The notes beneath the pieces were generated by a model. The model saw only the letters and a program-made list of their open reading frames with translations. It ran no database searches and had not been told where the DNA came from. DNA of 64,000 nt, taken from Ignavibacteriota bacterium (lineage in GTDB: Bacteria > Bacteroidota > Ignavibacteria > Ignavibacteriales > Melioribacteraceae). Shown one piece after another: positions 45,365 through 55,092 of this stretch. The DNA lies in contig JADJGF010000001.1 of the NCBI GenBank assembly GCA_016708125.1, positions 2,812,001 to 2,876,000 on the forward strand, written 5' to 3'. The translations under genes were made by a program, and so were the position numbers. The first letter of the stretch is position 1. Every line of letters starts with the position of its first letter.

Positions 45365-47269
45365 TTATATTCGCCAATTAACAGAAAAATAAAGATTTGC
45401 CAACTCTCTTTGTATTTTTTCTTCGTTAGAAATAAATTCGTACCAGCCGTATAATGCCAAATCAACATTTTCCATTTTGATTAAGAAATTTGTTATTGGT
45501 CCAATACTGCTATACTTTGAAGTGAGAATTTTTTCATTAAGTAAATTGTAATTAAATGTTTGCAGACTGAATAATCTTAATCCCACGCCAATTTTCATTT
45601 CCGAATATTTTATGTTGAACATTGGTTCCAAATAAAATTCCGCTAAAAATCTTTCCGGATTATTTGTAAAATTTGACCACACAAAATCTCCTTGCTCAGA
45701 AAGTTTAATATATCCGGAAAAATCAAGATAAACTTTATTATAAAATTTTAACGAAGTTGTATCTTTTGCGCTAAATTGTCTGAAAGAAAAACTATTAATA
45801 TTTGGCACAATATCTTCAAAATCATAAGAAGTATAATTTGCAGAAACCTCAAATGTGTTTTTAGAATATAAATTTGTTCCGTTAAATTCACCGCCGGAAC
45901 TTAGTTTAATATTTCTTCTCGTATTATTGTTAGAACTTCTTTCCGCAAAAATGTAAACAATGTGATTAAAACTTCCTTCAAGATTTATAAAGAAATTAAA
46001 AAGGTGATTAAAAGATTTTAAATATGATAAACGCAGAATTGATAAAAGCTCATCGCGGTCATCAAAATTAATTTCACTTGGAGTATCATAAATTAATTTT
46101 CGATGAAGCAAAGTAAACAATAAATTATCTTTTTTTGTAATTGAGTAATTTCCAATTGCAGAAACCGTTGTGTACTGCGAATTATTATTTTTTCTTTTCT
46201 CAAGTTCCGTGCGCTGATCAAAAATTATGTTGTTAGCATCTTCAATTTTTTTTGCGTTATATTTTTCATCTCTTTCACTGTAATCAATTTTAATTCTGCC
46301 AAAAAAACTTTCGCTGTTATATTCTGTAATTGCCGAAAAATCAAGCCGGAACTCATCAATTTGTGAATCGAAAGTTGAAAGATCAATATTTGCTAAATTT
46401 TTAAATTTTGTAATTCTATCAATATTTCTAAAAGAAGCGCGCCCGCTTAAATCAAAATAAAAATCTGAATTAAATCTTGAGTTGAAAATTCTTTCTTCAA
46501 TAAAATATCTGTTTTCAATTCTGCTTTGAATATTTTTTGAAATATTAAAAATGTTTGATGTAAGTGAATCAGCTTCGAAATAAAAATCTTTTCTTACGTT
46601 ACTGTAATCGGCGGAAATTAAATTTGTAAGTTCCAGATCAAAATCATTTTTAACCTTTATTGATGCGAGTCGGTTATAATTTTTTCTTGGAGAAATATCT
46701 TCATTCTGAAAATTTAGATTTGACGAAATTTGAAATTCGTTAAGATTATATTTTTCCAATATAAGATTTGAGCCATAAATAATACCGCGATCATCTTCAT
46801 TAACTTGTTTGTTAATTGAATATCCACCGTAAGGAATTATTTTAAATTGATCGATTGGTGAAATTTTTGAGTAAATAGTTGAATGCAAAATTGACGCTTC
46901 ATTGATTGCAATTTTTCTATCGTTTGAATAAATATTATTTTGTGTAAGAATTCCAAATTGCAGAACCGGCGAATATTTATACTCGCCGATTATGGAAAGC
47001 GATTGTTCATCTTTAATATTTTTTGTTCCGGAGCTTACGAGCGAAGAAAAATAATTTTCATTCAAGCCAATGAAATAATTATTTGAATTTTGTGAAACCG
47101 ACAAACCCGAATGAAGGTTTAGCGTGTTTAATCTTTTTTCAAAAGATGTATTAAACAAATTTTTTTGATACTTGAAATAAGTAAAATTCAAGCTATCGTT
47201 ACTTGTTTGAGAAACAAGAAAAATTGGAAATAATAAAATGAGCGCAGATATTTTCTTTATTTTTTTCAC
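45365..47269 (-). CDS. Large outer-membrane-like protein of unknown function
   Basis: I do not recognise this 634-residue protein. A signal peptide (residues 1-21, ending FLVSQ) is followed by a very regular series of beta strands rich in N, S, Y and F with alternating hydrophobicity, ending in LANLYFSVNWRI with a terminal aromatic-rich strand. This is the pattern of a large outer-membrane beta barrel, perhaps of the kind that assembles surface material. It has no plug domain, so it is not a TonB receptor. Confidence 0.6.
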   Translation of the reverse strand: MKKIKKISALILLFPIFLVSQTSNDSLNFTYFKYQKNLFNTSFEKRLNTLNLHSGLSVSQNSNNYFIGLNENYFSSLVSSGTKNIKDEQSLSIIGEYKYSPVLQFGILTQNNIYSNDRKIAINEASILHSTIYSKISPIDQFKIIPYGGYSINKQVNEDDRGIIYGSNLILEKYNLNEFQISSNLNFQNEDISPRKNYNRLASIKVKNDFDLELTNLISADYSNVRKDFYFEADSLTSNIFNISKNIQSRIENRYFIEERIFNSRFNSDFYFDLSGRASFRNIDRITKFKNLANIDLSTFDSQIDEFRLDFSAITEYNSESFFGRIKIDYSERDEKYNAKKIEDANNIIFDQRTELEKRKNNNSQYTTVSAIGNYSITKKDNLLFTLLHRKLIYDTPSEINFDDRDELLSILRLSYLKSFNHLFNFFINLEGSFNHIVYIFAERSSNNNTRRNIKLSSGGEFNGTNLYSKNTFEVSANYTSYDFEDIVPNINSFSFRQFSAKDTTSLKFYNKVYLDFSGYIKLSEQGDFVWSNFTNNPERFLAEFYLEPMFNIKYSEMKIGVGLRLFSLQTFNYNLLNEKILTSKYSSIGPITNFLIKMENVDLALYGWYEFISNEEKIQRELANLYFSVNWRI

Positions 47270-47293
47270 AAATATTATTTTTGCATTTTATTA

Positions 47294-48694
47294 TTAATCC
47301 AAAACAAAAACATCACCTTTTTCTGGAATTGTAACTTTGCTAAATCCGTTTTCCAAAATTCTATTTTTAAATATTTCTTGCTGATCAAATTCGCCGTGAA
47401 CAAGGAAAATATTTTTCATCATTTTTTTATCAAAATTATTTACATAAGTGATAAGTTCGTTTTCATCTGCATGAGCACTGAATGAATTTAGTACAATCAC
47501 TTCTGCTTTCAGTTTATATTCATCACCAAAAATTTTCACAAATTCATCCTTATCCATAATTCTTCTTCCTAATGTATGCTGCGCAGAATAGCCAACCATC
47601 AATATAATGTTATTTGGATTTTCAATATTATTTTTTAAATGATGCTGAATTCTTCCGGCTTCGCACATTCCCGAACTTGAAATAATCATCAATGGTCCAT
47701 TGTATGAATTTAATTCTTTAGATTCAGAAACTTCTGAAATATAATTCAATTGATTGAATCCAAATGGGTCTTTATCCTTTAAAATAAATTCTTCGGTTTC
47801 GTTATCAAAACATTCGGGATGAAGTCTGAAAACTTCTGTTGCATTTACGGAAAGCGGACTATCAACAAAAACCGGAATTCTTGGTGCATCTCCTCTTAAA
47901 AAAATTCTGTGCAAAGCGTAAACTAATTCTTGAGTTCTTCCAACGCTGAAAGCCGGAACAATAATTTTTGCATTTCTTTGAACTGCACGATTTATAACTC
48001 TTGCAAGCTGATGTTCTGAATCTTTAGGATTATCATGACTTCTTCCGCCGTATGTACTTTCGCAAATAAAATAATCTACGTTTCCAATTTTTTCCGGGTC
48101 GCGTAAAATTGGAAGATTTGGTCTTCCTAAATCTCCGCTAAATCCAACTTTAATTTCTTTTCCGTTTTCATTTATTGTTAAATGTGAAACTGCCGAACCA
48201 AGAATATGTCCCGCATCTGCAAAGTATAATTTTATATCCGGAGTAATTTCAATATCGTGGTGATAATTTAAACCGACAAAAAGTTTTAAAGTATTTGAAA
48301 CATCTTTTGGAGAGTACAATGGCTCAAACAAATTTTTACCTTGCTTTGATCTTGCCTTATTTACAAACTCAACGTCTTTTTCTTGAATGTGCGCACTGTC
48401 CCGCAGCATTATTGTAACTAAATCTCTTGTCGCAAAAGTTGCGTAAATTTTTCCTTTAAACCCTTTGCTAACCAAAGTCGGTAAATTTCCGGAGTGATCA
48501 ATATGTGCGTGAGTTAAAATCACAAAATCAATTTCGGAAGGATCAAAAAAATCAAAATGTCTGTTTATTTCAAAAGCTTCCTTTCTTTTACCTTGATATA
48601 ATCCGCAATCGACTAAAAATTTTGTTGTTCCGGTAGTAACCAAATGCATTGATCCGGTTACGGTTTTTGCTGCGCCAATAAATTGAATTTCCAT
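47294..48694 (-). CDS. Metallo-beta-lactamase/beta-CASP nuclease family protein
   Basis: The N-terminal zinc-binding HAHIDHSG is at residues 62-69, with DAGHILGSA further on. The beta-CASP and C-terminal RNA-type motifs are SSGMCEAGRIQHHL, FSAHADENEL and LVHGEFDQQ. The set matches RNA-processing nucleases of the RNase J/CPSF-like and YSH1-like families, so a role in RNA cleavage or maturation is likely. The length is 466 residues. It is the first gene of its minus-strand group, divergent from pta. Confidence 0.88.
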   Translation of the reverse strand: MEIQFIGAAKTVTGSMHLVTTGTTKFLVDCGLYQGKRKEAFEINRHFDFFDPSEIDFVILTHAHIDHSGNLPTLVSKGFKGKIYATFATRDLVTIMLRDSAHIQEKDVEFVNKARSKQGKNLFEPLYSPKDVSNTLKLFVGLNYHHDIEITPDIKLYFADAGHILGSAVSHLTINENGKEIKVGFSGDLGRPNLPILRDPEKIGNVDYFICESTYGGRSHDNPKDSEHQLARVINRAVQRNAKIIVPAFSVGRTQELVYALHRIFLRGDAPRIPVFVDSPLSVNATEVFRLHPECFDNETEEFILKDKDPFGFNQLNYISEVSESKELNSYNGPLMIISSSGMCEAGRIQHHLKNNIENPNNIILMVGYSAQHTLGRRIMDKDEFVKIFGDEYKLKAEVIVLNSFSAHADENELITYVNNFDKKMMKNIFLVHGEFDQQEIFKNRILENGFSKVTIPEKGDVFVLD

Positions 48695-48822
48695 AAATTA
48701 CCTTAGAAAATTTGTTTAAGAAAATATTTCACTTAAAATAACAAAATTTGAAAATATATTTATAATTAAGTAAAAATTGATTTTATTATATTTACGAAAA
48801 CAAAAATTAAAAATGGATAGTT

Positions 48823-49803
48823 ATGGCAGATTTAAAATTAATTGAAGAAATTAAAGCAAAAGCAAAAAATTTGAGGAGAACAATTGTTCTTCCGGAATCT
48901 CATGATGATAGAGTTTTAAAAGCAGCTCAAAAGCTAACTAGCGAAGGTATTGCAAAAGTTATAACTCTCGGAAACGAAGATAAAATTCGCTCAAGAGCAA
49001 GAGAATTGGAATGCGATCTTTCCGGAGTTAGAATTATTGATTACGAAAAATCAGAAATGTTTAGTGATTTTTCGAACATATTTTTTAACATGAGAAAACA
49101 CAAAGGTGTTACAATTGAGCAAGCAAGAGAAACTTTAAAACGTGATTTATTTTTCGGTGCGATGTTAGTAAAAGAATCAAAAGCAGATGGATTTGTTGCC
49201 GGTTCTACAGCTTCCACCGGTGATGTTTTAAGAGCAGCTTTGCAATGCGTTGGAATGCCGGATGGAATTTCAATTGTTTCAAGTTTCTTTTTAATGATTT
49301 TCCCAAATAGAGTTTTTTCATTTGCGGATTGTGCAGTAGTTCCAAATCCGGATGCAGCACAATTAGCCGATATTGCAATTACAACGGCAGAAAATCATAA
49401 AAAATTAACGGGAGGAGAACCTTATGTTGCAATGCTTTCTTTCTCAACAAAAGGAAGTGCAAAACACGAATTGGTAGATAAAGTTTTAGAAGCTACATCA
49501 ATTGCAAAACAGAAAAATCCTAATTTAATGATTGATGGCGAACTTCAATTTGATGCCGCAATTGTTGAATCAATCGGAAAGAAAAAAGCTCCGGAAAGTA
49601 ATGTTGCTGGTCGTGCAAATGTTTTAGTTTTCCCGGATTTGCAAGCAGGCAATATTGGTTATAAAATTGCGCAAAGATTAGGCGGAGCAGAAGCCGTTGG
49701 TCCGGTTGTTCAAGGATTGAAAAAACCTCTATTTGATTTAAGCCGCGGATGCAGTGTTGATGATATTGTAAATACTTCCGCAATTGCAGCTCTTATGTCA
49801 TAA
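48823..49803 (+). CDS. pta: Phosphate acetyltransferase
   Basis: Pta moves the acetyl group between CoA and phosphate, making acetyl phosphate for the acetate pathway. The 326-residue protein is the short catalytic form without the N-terminal DRTGG domain. Family segments seen are LPESHDDRVLKAAQ, GSTASTGDVLRAALQ, PDAAQLADIAI, ESNVAGRANVLVFPDL and GLKKPLFDLSRGCSVDDI. Acetate kinase is not adjacent. A TATATTTAC promoter-like motif lies at 48787-48795. Confidence 0.94.
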   Translation: MADLKLIEEIKAKAKNLRRTIVLPESHDDRVLKAAQKLTSEGIAKVITLGNEDKIRSRARELECDLSGVRIIDYEKSEMFSDFSNIFFNMRKHKGVTIEQARETLKRDLFFGAMLVKESKADGFVAGSTASTGDVLRAALQCVGMPDGISIVSSFFLMIFPNRVFSFADCAVVPNPDAAQLADIAITTAENHKKLTGGEPYVAMLSFSTKGSAKHELVDKVLEATSIAKQKNPNLMIDGELQFDAAIVESIGKKKAPESNVAGRANVLVFPDLQAGNIGYKIAQRLGGAEAVGPVVQGLKKPLFDLSRGCSVDDIVNTSAIAALMS

Positions 49804-49823
49804 AATTACTAATATTATGAATT

Positions 49824-49851
49824 AAGCCCTCTAATTTGAGGGCTTTTTTTT
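49824..49851. terminator. Terminator between pta and the lipoprotein gene
   Basis: The stem AAGCCCTC (49824-49831) / GAGGGCTT (49838-49845) has a short loop followed by a T run. It lies between two converging genes and can end both transcripts. Confidence 0.85.
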
Positions 49852-51997
49852 ATTCATAATTTATAATGATCATAATCGTTCCGTGTGAATCATAACTAGT
49901 TAATTCGTTGATATAATAATTATTATTAACATTTGAAATCATTTTATCATAATCATAAAGTTTTGTAAGATACTGTGAAATATCACCGGTATATTCAAAT
50001 CTGATTCCATTTTTTCCATAATCATAAGCAACAAATGGAACTCCGTTTCCGGCGGCTGAAAAAGTTTCTGATGAGTTATAATTCAAACTTTTATCAACCA
50101 TATCAAATCGAAAATCAAATATTTTTGTAGGATTTTCATAGTCGTCAAGAGTTAAACCGATTGTAGTTTTAAATTGAGAATATTCACTTGTTGAGTCTTG
50201 TGAAATTAAAATTGAGTTACTAGAAATTTGATGATTTCTATCCCAAACAACCCCACTCATTCCAGTTTCATAAGTATTAGTAGTTGTTTCATCTGGTGTG
50301 GTCCATGTAAAAGTACCTGTATAAGAAACTCCAAGATAAATAAATTGAATAGTTTGTGCTGCTTTGACTTTAATCTCCATCTCATAACTCTTGGTATTAT
50401 TATAAGGTGAATCAAAATCATTATTATACAGAACAACTGCTATTTGATAACCTGCATCTGCAATTTTTTTAAAATCACTTAGAACTAAAGTGTCTTTTCC
50501 GCTTGCTAAAAATTTACTTTCAGAACCATTCACTTTGAATAATTGAAAATTCCAATCTTTACAAACAAACTCAAGTTTTGCATTACTGTTTAATTTTTCA
50601 AATTCATTTTTAATGGAAAAAATTGTTGCTGATAAATCCGAAAGTGAAGACTTAAAACTTTTTACGGAATCTGCGGCAGTTTTAATTGTAAAATTCTGAC
50701 TCTTTATTTTGGCTGTTGCCATTAATGAACTTGGTCGAAAACTGTCACCATCGTATAACTCAAATGAAAAGAGACTTCTTAGATACGTATGCCAGCTCAT
50801 ATCAATACTTATTGGCAGAATATCACCGATTGCATCAAATGCATTTTTGCCACTATAAATATTTTCATAAATATTAACAAGTGAGCTATTATTATAATTT
50901 TTGGTTAAATATTTAATTAAACTTGCACTTCCATATCCATAAGACTGGGCATCACTTCCAGCGGTTTTTGCACCGTTTAATATTTCATAAGCATTACTTG
51001 CAAAAATAGGCGATACATAATTTGATCCGCTACTGCTAAAAAATGATTCAGCCCAAACTGAGGATGCTTCATCTAACCAGAGATGAGGCGATTGAAATTT
51101 AGATTTAGAAAATCTGTTTCGTGGATCGTATAAAGATTGAACTAAATGAAAAAATTCATGCCCGGCGGTTACTTTAAGCTCTTCTGCATCTCCCATTTTA
51201 TTAGCATTGAATTCCATATATCCATAATTATCGCCCCAAGATGAGTTATAAGAATATCCGTAAACGGAATTATCCAGAACTTTTACAGTAACTTCAACCG
51301 GCCACTTTGAACGTCGGCTATAACTGAAACCAATTGACTGAAATTTGTCATAAGCTGATTCTAAATAATCTGCAAGATCATAAGCTTGAGTTATTACTGA
51401 TGAAGGAAAATTTATTCTAAAATGATTTCCACGACTTTTATAACTTGCATAACCTGCAATTGCACCTAAATTGAAAGATAAATCATCAGCTTCAATAGAG
51501 TAATTTGAATTGGATTTTTCCATCCCGGTACCAACAGTTGAAGGGATTTGTGCTATTAAAAAACCAGCCGAGTCTTTTGCGCTTAAAAGTCTATAAGATT
51601 TTGCTTCACTATTTAAACTGGCAACAAAATTACTTTCTCCAAGTGCAATGAATGAACTATCTTTTAGAGAGCCATTATATTTAATTTTAATTTTAATTGG
51701 TTTATCAAATTCAGCGGGAATTCCATCAATAACAAAAAAGTCAGAAACATTATTTGTGCTGAACAAATTGTCATCAACTGATTTTGAAATTTTAATTTCT
51801 GAATTATTTTTGAATGCGCCGGTTGGAACATTTAATTCAAAATTATCAATGCTAATTGTGCCACCTTCATTACCAATATTTTTACTTCCCAAAACCGGTA
51901 CTTCTTTTTCTTCAGGTTTGGTAGGTGAATCTTCCGCACAACTGTAGATAATTAGCGATAATAATAAAAGAACTGAAAATGTGAAGATTGATTTCAT
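49850..51997 (-). CDS. Lipoprotein with predicted zinc metallopeptidase domain
   Basis: This 715-residue protein has a lipoprotein signal with Cys at residue 20 (IIYSC). Its first part contains a ZU5-like beta region (NEGGTISIDNFELNVPTGAF), as found at the start of many surface proteins. Its middle contains HEFFH at residues 280-284, followed about 25 residues later by DEASSVWAE. This is the HExxH + Glu arrangement of gluzincin metallopeptidases, so protease activity is likely, with the nearest named relatives unclear. The remaining C-terminal part is beta-rich without recognisable motifs. It probably acts on the cell surface. Confidence 0.7.
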   Translation of the reverse strand: MKSIFTFSVLLLLSLIIYSCAEDSPTKPEEKEVPVLGSKNIGNEGGTISIDNFELNVPTGAFKNNSEIKISKSVDDNLFSTNNVSDFFVIDGIPAEFDKPIKIKIKYNGSLKDSSFIALGESNFVASLNSEAKSYRLLSAKDSAGFLIAQIPSTVGTGMEKSNSNYSIEADDLSFNLGAIAGYASYKSRGNHFRINFPSSVITQAYDLADYLESAYDKFQSIGFSYSRRSKWPVEVTVKVLDNSVYGYSYNSSWGDNYGYMEFNANKMGDAEELKVTAGHEFFHLVQSLYDPRNRFSKSKFQSPHLWLDEASSVWAESFFSSSGSNYVSPIFASNAYEILNGAKTAGSDAQSYGYGSASLIKYLTKNYNNSSLVNIYENIYSGKNAFDAIGDILPISIDMSWHTYLRSLFSFELYDGDSFRPSSLMATAKIKSQNFTIKTAADSVKSFKSSLSDLSATIFSIKNEFEKLNSNAKLEFVCKDWNFQLFKVNGSESKFLASGKDTLVLSDFKKIADAGYQIAVVLYNNDFDSPYNNTKSYEMEIKVKAAQTIQFIYLGVSYTGTFTWTTPDETTTNTYETGMSGVVWDRNHQISSNSILISQDSTSEYSQFKTTIGLTLDDYENPTKIFDFRFDMVDKSLNYNSSETFSAAGNGVPFVAYDYGKNGIRFEYTGDISQYLTKLYDYDKMISNVNNNYYINELTSYDSHGTIMIIINYE

Positions 51998-52333
51998 ACT
52001 TTACTCCATATTAGAATATTTAAAATCTTTCTAGTTTTAACTGGAAAACAGAATTTTTATGGCATAATCTTCTATTAAATTGGTCAAGATTAAATACAAT
52101 TTTATTTTTTTGATATAAAAATTTTGATAAAAATAATTTATCTATCAAAATTGTTTATTATCCAATTTATATTTTTAATAAAAGACAATCTTCGGATGAA
52201 ATAAATTAATATTCGTTAGAAAATTAAAAAGATTTAGTTATTAGAATATTTTTCAATTCTAATAACTAAAAAATAGGATTTTTAAGGAGTTACAAGTATT
52301 TTTTTAATTTTGGATATTATCTAAAATTAAAAT
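51998..52333. other. Intergenic region with AT-rich hairpin, no gene seen
   Basis: No plausible coding frame was found. A perfect 15-bp inverted repeat of A, T and one G-C pair per arm side (52233-52247 and 52256-52270) has an 8-nt loop. On the minus strand it is followed by TCTTTTT, so it may terminate the haem-binding protein gene. Degenerate TTTTGATA-like repeats occur around 52107-52150. The rest is A/T sequence. Confidence 0.55.
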
Positions 52334-52774
52334 TCATTTTTGTATTTTGGAATTAAACCATTCAATTAAAGCATTCTTTTGTTCATCACTCAACTTTGCT
52401 TCGGAATGCATCATAACATAACCTTGCATTGGCATTTCACCGGATTTAATCATTTCAATACATTCATCCAGTTTATGTAATTGTTTTTCATTATCATATT
52501 CATTCCAAATTGAAAAATTTAAATGACGTCTTCCGTCATCAATATGATTTTTCAACAGCCAAGAAACCGGAGCAATATCTGAATACCACGGATATTTTGT
52601 TTGATGCGAATGACAATCGTAGCATGCATTTTTTATTACTGTACTTATTTCAGTTGGAGGATTGCTAAAATTAATAAAATCATTTTCTTGTTTTGCTTCC
52701 GGATTTGTTTTATCAATTCTTATAAATTGAATTACCGCAAAAACCGCAACAATTATTAATAATATTTTTTTCAT
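52334..52774 (-). CDS. Haem-binding domain protein with CxxCH motif
   Basis: This 146-residue protein has an N-terminal membrane or signal segment (residues 1-17) and a single covalent haem site CYDCH (C51, C54, H55). It also carries the family segment YPWYSDIAPVSWLLKNHI and a later MPMQGYVMMHSEAKLSDEQK, where a Met could be the second axial ligand. It matches the small haem-binding (Haem_bd) family of Bacteroidota, which probably acts in the periplasm in electron transfer or as a sensor. It belongs to the minus-strand group with TerB-like and malQ genes. Confidence 0.8.
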   Translation of the reverse strand: MKKILLIIVAVFAVIQFIRIDKTNPEAKQENDFINFSNPPTEISTVIKNACYDCHSHQTKYPWYSDIAPVSWLLKNHIDDGRRHLNFSIWNEYDNEKQLHKLDECIEMIKSGEMPMQGYVMMHSEAKLSDEQKNALIEWFNSKIQK

Positions 52775-52806
52775 TTAACTTTAATTCCTTATGATAATTA
52801 AATTTT

Positions 52807-53262
52807 TTACAACCCTAATTCTGATTTAACTTCAAGTTTTGCTGCAATTCTATCTTTATGAGAAAGATGTAAATTGTTGCAAATTTTCTTTATATAATGT
52901 TCTTCATATTGATCAATATTTCCATCAATAAAAGCAATATGCCAAAGATTTTTAATTAGATTAAACTTTTCATTTTGATCAAAATGTTTGTTCATAACTT
53001 CAGTAAATTCATAAAGACTTACAGATTTTTTAATTTCTTCTTTCGATTTTGAAATCAGCAAATTTAATTCTTCTTCCGTAAGTGAAAAATTGTTTTTCAT
53101 AATTGCTAATATTTTATCTTCTTCATCAATTGAAAAATTTTCATCTGCATTAGCAATTTCTAAAAATAATGCACAAGCCGCAATTTGAATTGTGTGATTC
53201 TTTAAATTCTCATCCGGATTATTTTTACATTTCTTAAATGAATCTATAATAAAATCAAACAT
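52807..53262 (-). CDS. TerB-like acidic helical protein
   Basis: This is a 151-residue cytoplasmic protein, all helical by pattern. It has two acidic TerB-like metal-binding repeats: ANADENFSIDEEDKI and FIDGNIDQYEEHYI. TerB family proteins are named from tellurite resistance but have wider stress or membrane roles, so the function is open. It lies 11 bp from malQ and 32 bp from the haem-binding gene in the same direction. Confidence 0.7.
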   Translation of the reverse strand: MFDFIIDSFKKCKNNPDENLKNHTIQIAACALFLEIANADENFSIDEEDKILAIMKNNFSLTEEELNLLISKSKEEIKKSVSLYEFTEVMNKHFDQNEKFNLIKNLWHIAFIDGNIDQYEEHYIKKICNNLHLSHKDRIAAKLEVKSELGL

Positions 53263-53273
53263 ACTTTTCCTTT

Positions 53274-54827
53274 TTATTCTGGTAAAGATAAATCTGGTTT
53301 ATTGGAATCAATTTTCTCATCAACCTTATAATTATTTCTTTCATAAAGCTCAACCAAAGATTTTAGATAAAGTGCTAAATTTGTATTTACTTGATTCCAA
53401 TCAAAACGCCAAGTCCAGTTTCCGCCTAATTTTCCGGGGAAATTCATTCTTGCATCAGACCCTAATCCCAAAATATCTTGCATTGGAATTACAACAAAAT
53501 TTGCTACAGAAGCATAAGCTACTCTAATTAATTCTTGGGTTAAATTATCACCATAATAATTTAAATATTTTTGCGTCCACTCGTAAACTCCGGAATTATT
53601 TTCTCTTTCTTTTTCAAAAAATCCGGTTGTTGTGTCGTTATCATGAGAGCCGGTAAATACAATGCAGTTTTTTACATAATTGTGGGGAAGAAAATTTTTA
53701 TCTCCATTTGGACCAAAAGCAAATTGCAGAATTTTCATTCCGGGGAATTCAAAATCATCTCTAAGTTTTTCTACTCCTGGAGTTATTACTCCCAAATCTT
53801 CCGCAATAATCGGCAGATCTCCAAGATGTTTCTTAATTTCGTTAAATAAATCTCTTCCGGGAGCTTTTACCCAACGACCTATTTGTGCGGTTGGTGCTTC
53901 TCCGGGAATTTCCCAATATGCTTCCAAACCTCTAAAGTGATCAATTCTTACAATATCAACTAATTCCAAAGTTTTCTGAATTCTTTTTTTCCACCAGTTG
54001 AAATTATCTTTTTGAATTTCATCCCATTTGTAAAGAGGATTTCCCCAAAGTTGTCCGGTTGCAGAAAAATAATCCGGCGGAACTCCAGCTTTTGTTTCAA
54101 GCTTTCCATTTTCGTCAACAGAAAAAAGATGTTTATTTGCCCAAAGATCTGAACTATCGTAAGCAATAAAAATTGGAATATCGCCGATAATTTTTATTCC
54201 TTTTGAATTTGCGTAATTTTTCAACTTTTTCCATTGCGAGTAAAATGTATATTGAAGAAATTTTTGAAAATTAAATCTGTATTCTAATTTATCTTTCCAT
54301 TTTTCAACGGAATCATTAATTCTGAAAGCAATATCCTGTTCCCATTCCGTCCATAATTTTCCGCTGTGATATTCCTTTACAGCCATAAATAATGCATAAT
54401 CATCAAGCCAAAAAGCATTTTCGCTGCAGAAATTTCCGCAATTTTCGGAAAATATTTTTCCTGATATTTTATAATTCTGAAATGCAATTGAAAGAAGCTG
54501 ATATTTTACTTCAATTAGTTTTCCAAAATCAATATTATTTTTTTGAAAATGCGGAATACTTTTTAAATCGTTTTCTGCCAATAAACCATCTTCTTTCAAA
54601 AAATCTAGGTCAATCAATAAAGGATTTCCGGCAAATGTTGAAAATGATTGATAGGGGGAATCTCCATATCCGGTTGGGCCAAGTGGGAAAATTTGCCATA
54701 GTTTTTGTCCGGATTCTGCCAAAAAATCAACAAAATGATATGCATTTTGGCCGATGGTTCCAATTCCGTAATCACCCGGTAGTGAAGTTGGGTGAAGTAA
54801 AATTCCAGCACTTCTTTTGAATTTCAT
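53274..54827 (-). CDS. malQ: 4-alpha-glucanotransferase
   Basis: MalQ transfers maltodextrin chains during glycogen or starch breakdown. The 517-residue GH77 protein has the family marker segments LHPTSLPGDYGIGTIG, SPYQSFSTFAGNPLLIDL, the catalytic-region VRIDHFRGLEAYWEIP, AEDLGVITPGVEKLRDDF, and GSHDNDTTTGFF. It is the first gene of the minus-strand group. No other glycogen genes are adjacent. Confidence 0.95.
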   Translation of the reverse strand: MKFKRSAGILLHPTSLPGDYGIGTIGQNAYHFVDFLAESGQKLWQIFPLGPTGYGDSPYQSFSTFAGNPLLIDLDFLKEDGLLAENDLKSIPHFQKNNIDFGKLIEVKYQLLSIAFQNYKISGKIFSENCGNFCSENAFWLDDYALFMAVKEYHSGKLWTEWEQDIAFRINDSVEKWKDKLEYRFNFQKFLQYTFYSQWKKLKNYANSKGIKIIGDIPIFIAYDSSDLWANKHLFSVDENGKLETKAGVPPDYFSATGQLWGNPLYKWDEIQKDNFNWWKKRIQKTLELVDIVRIDHFRGLEAYWEIPGEAPTAQIGRWVKAPGRDLFNEIKKHLGDLPIIAEDLGVITPGVEKLRDDFEFPGMKILQFAFGPNGDKNFLPHNYVKNCIVFTGSHDNDTTTGFFEKERENNSGVYEWTQKYLNYYGDNLTQELIRVAYASVANFVVIPMQDILGLGSDARMNFPGKLGGNWTWRFDWNQVNTNLALYLKSLVELYERNNYKVDEKIDSNKPDLSLPE

Positions 54828-55092
54828 TGTAATTCCTACATTTATTAAAAAAAAAGAAAATTAATATTGAGTTTAACAAATTATTTTTTATTTTCTGACC
54901 ACAAAAATTCGGAACTGAATAATAAATTTCAAGCTTAACTTTTAAACTTTTTTATTTGAAATAATCAATCATTTGTTTAATTTTCGTGCCCGATGTTGTC
55001 AGTTTTATTCCTACAAAATCATCGGCAAAATTTTGAAATACTTTTCAATAGCTAATTGATAATCTGTTCACTACATAAAATTTGAGGCTTTA

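Noticed and set aside
54828..55092. Possible cobalamin riboswitch before nrdJ.
   Set aside because: The conserved B12-box sequence and surrounding stems were not recognisable; only one short inverted repeat is present.
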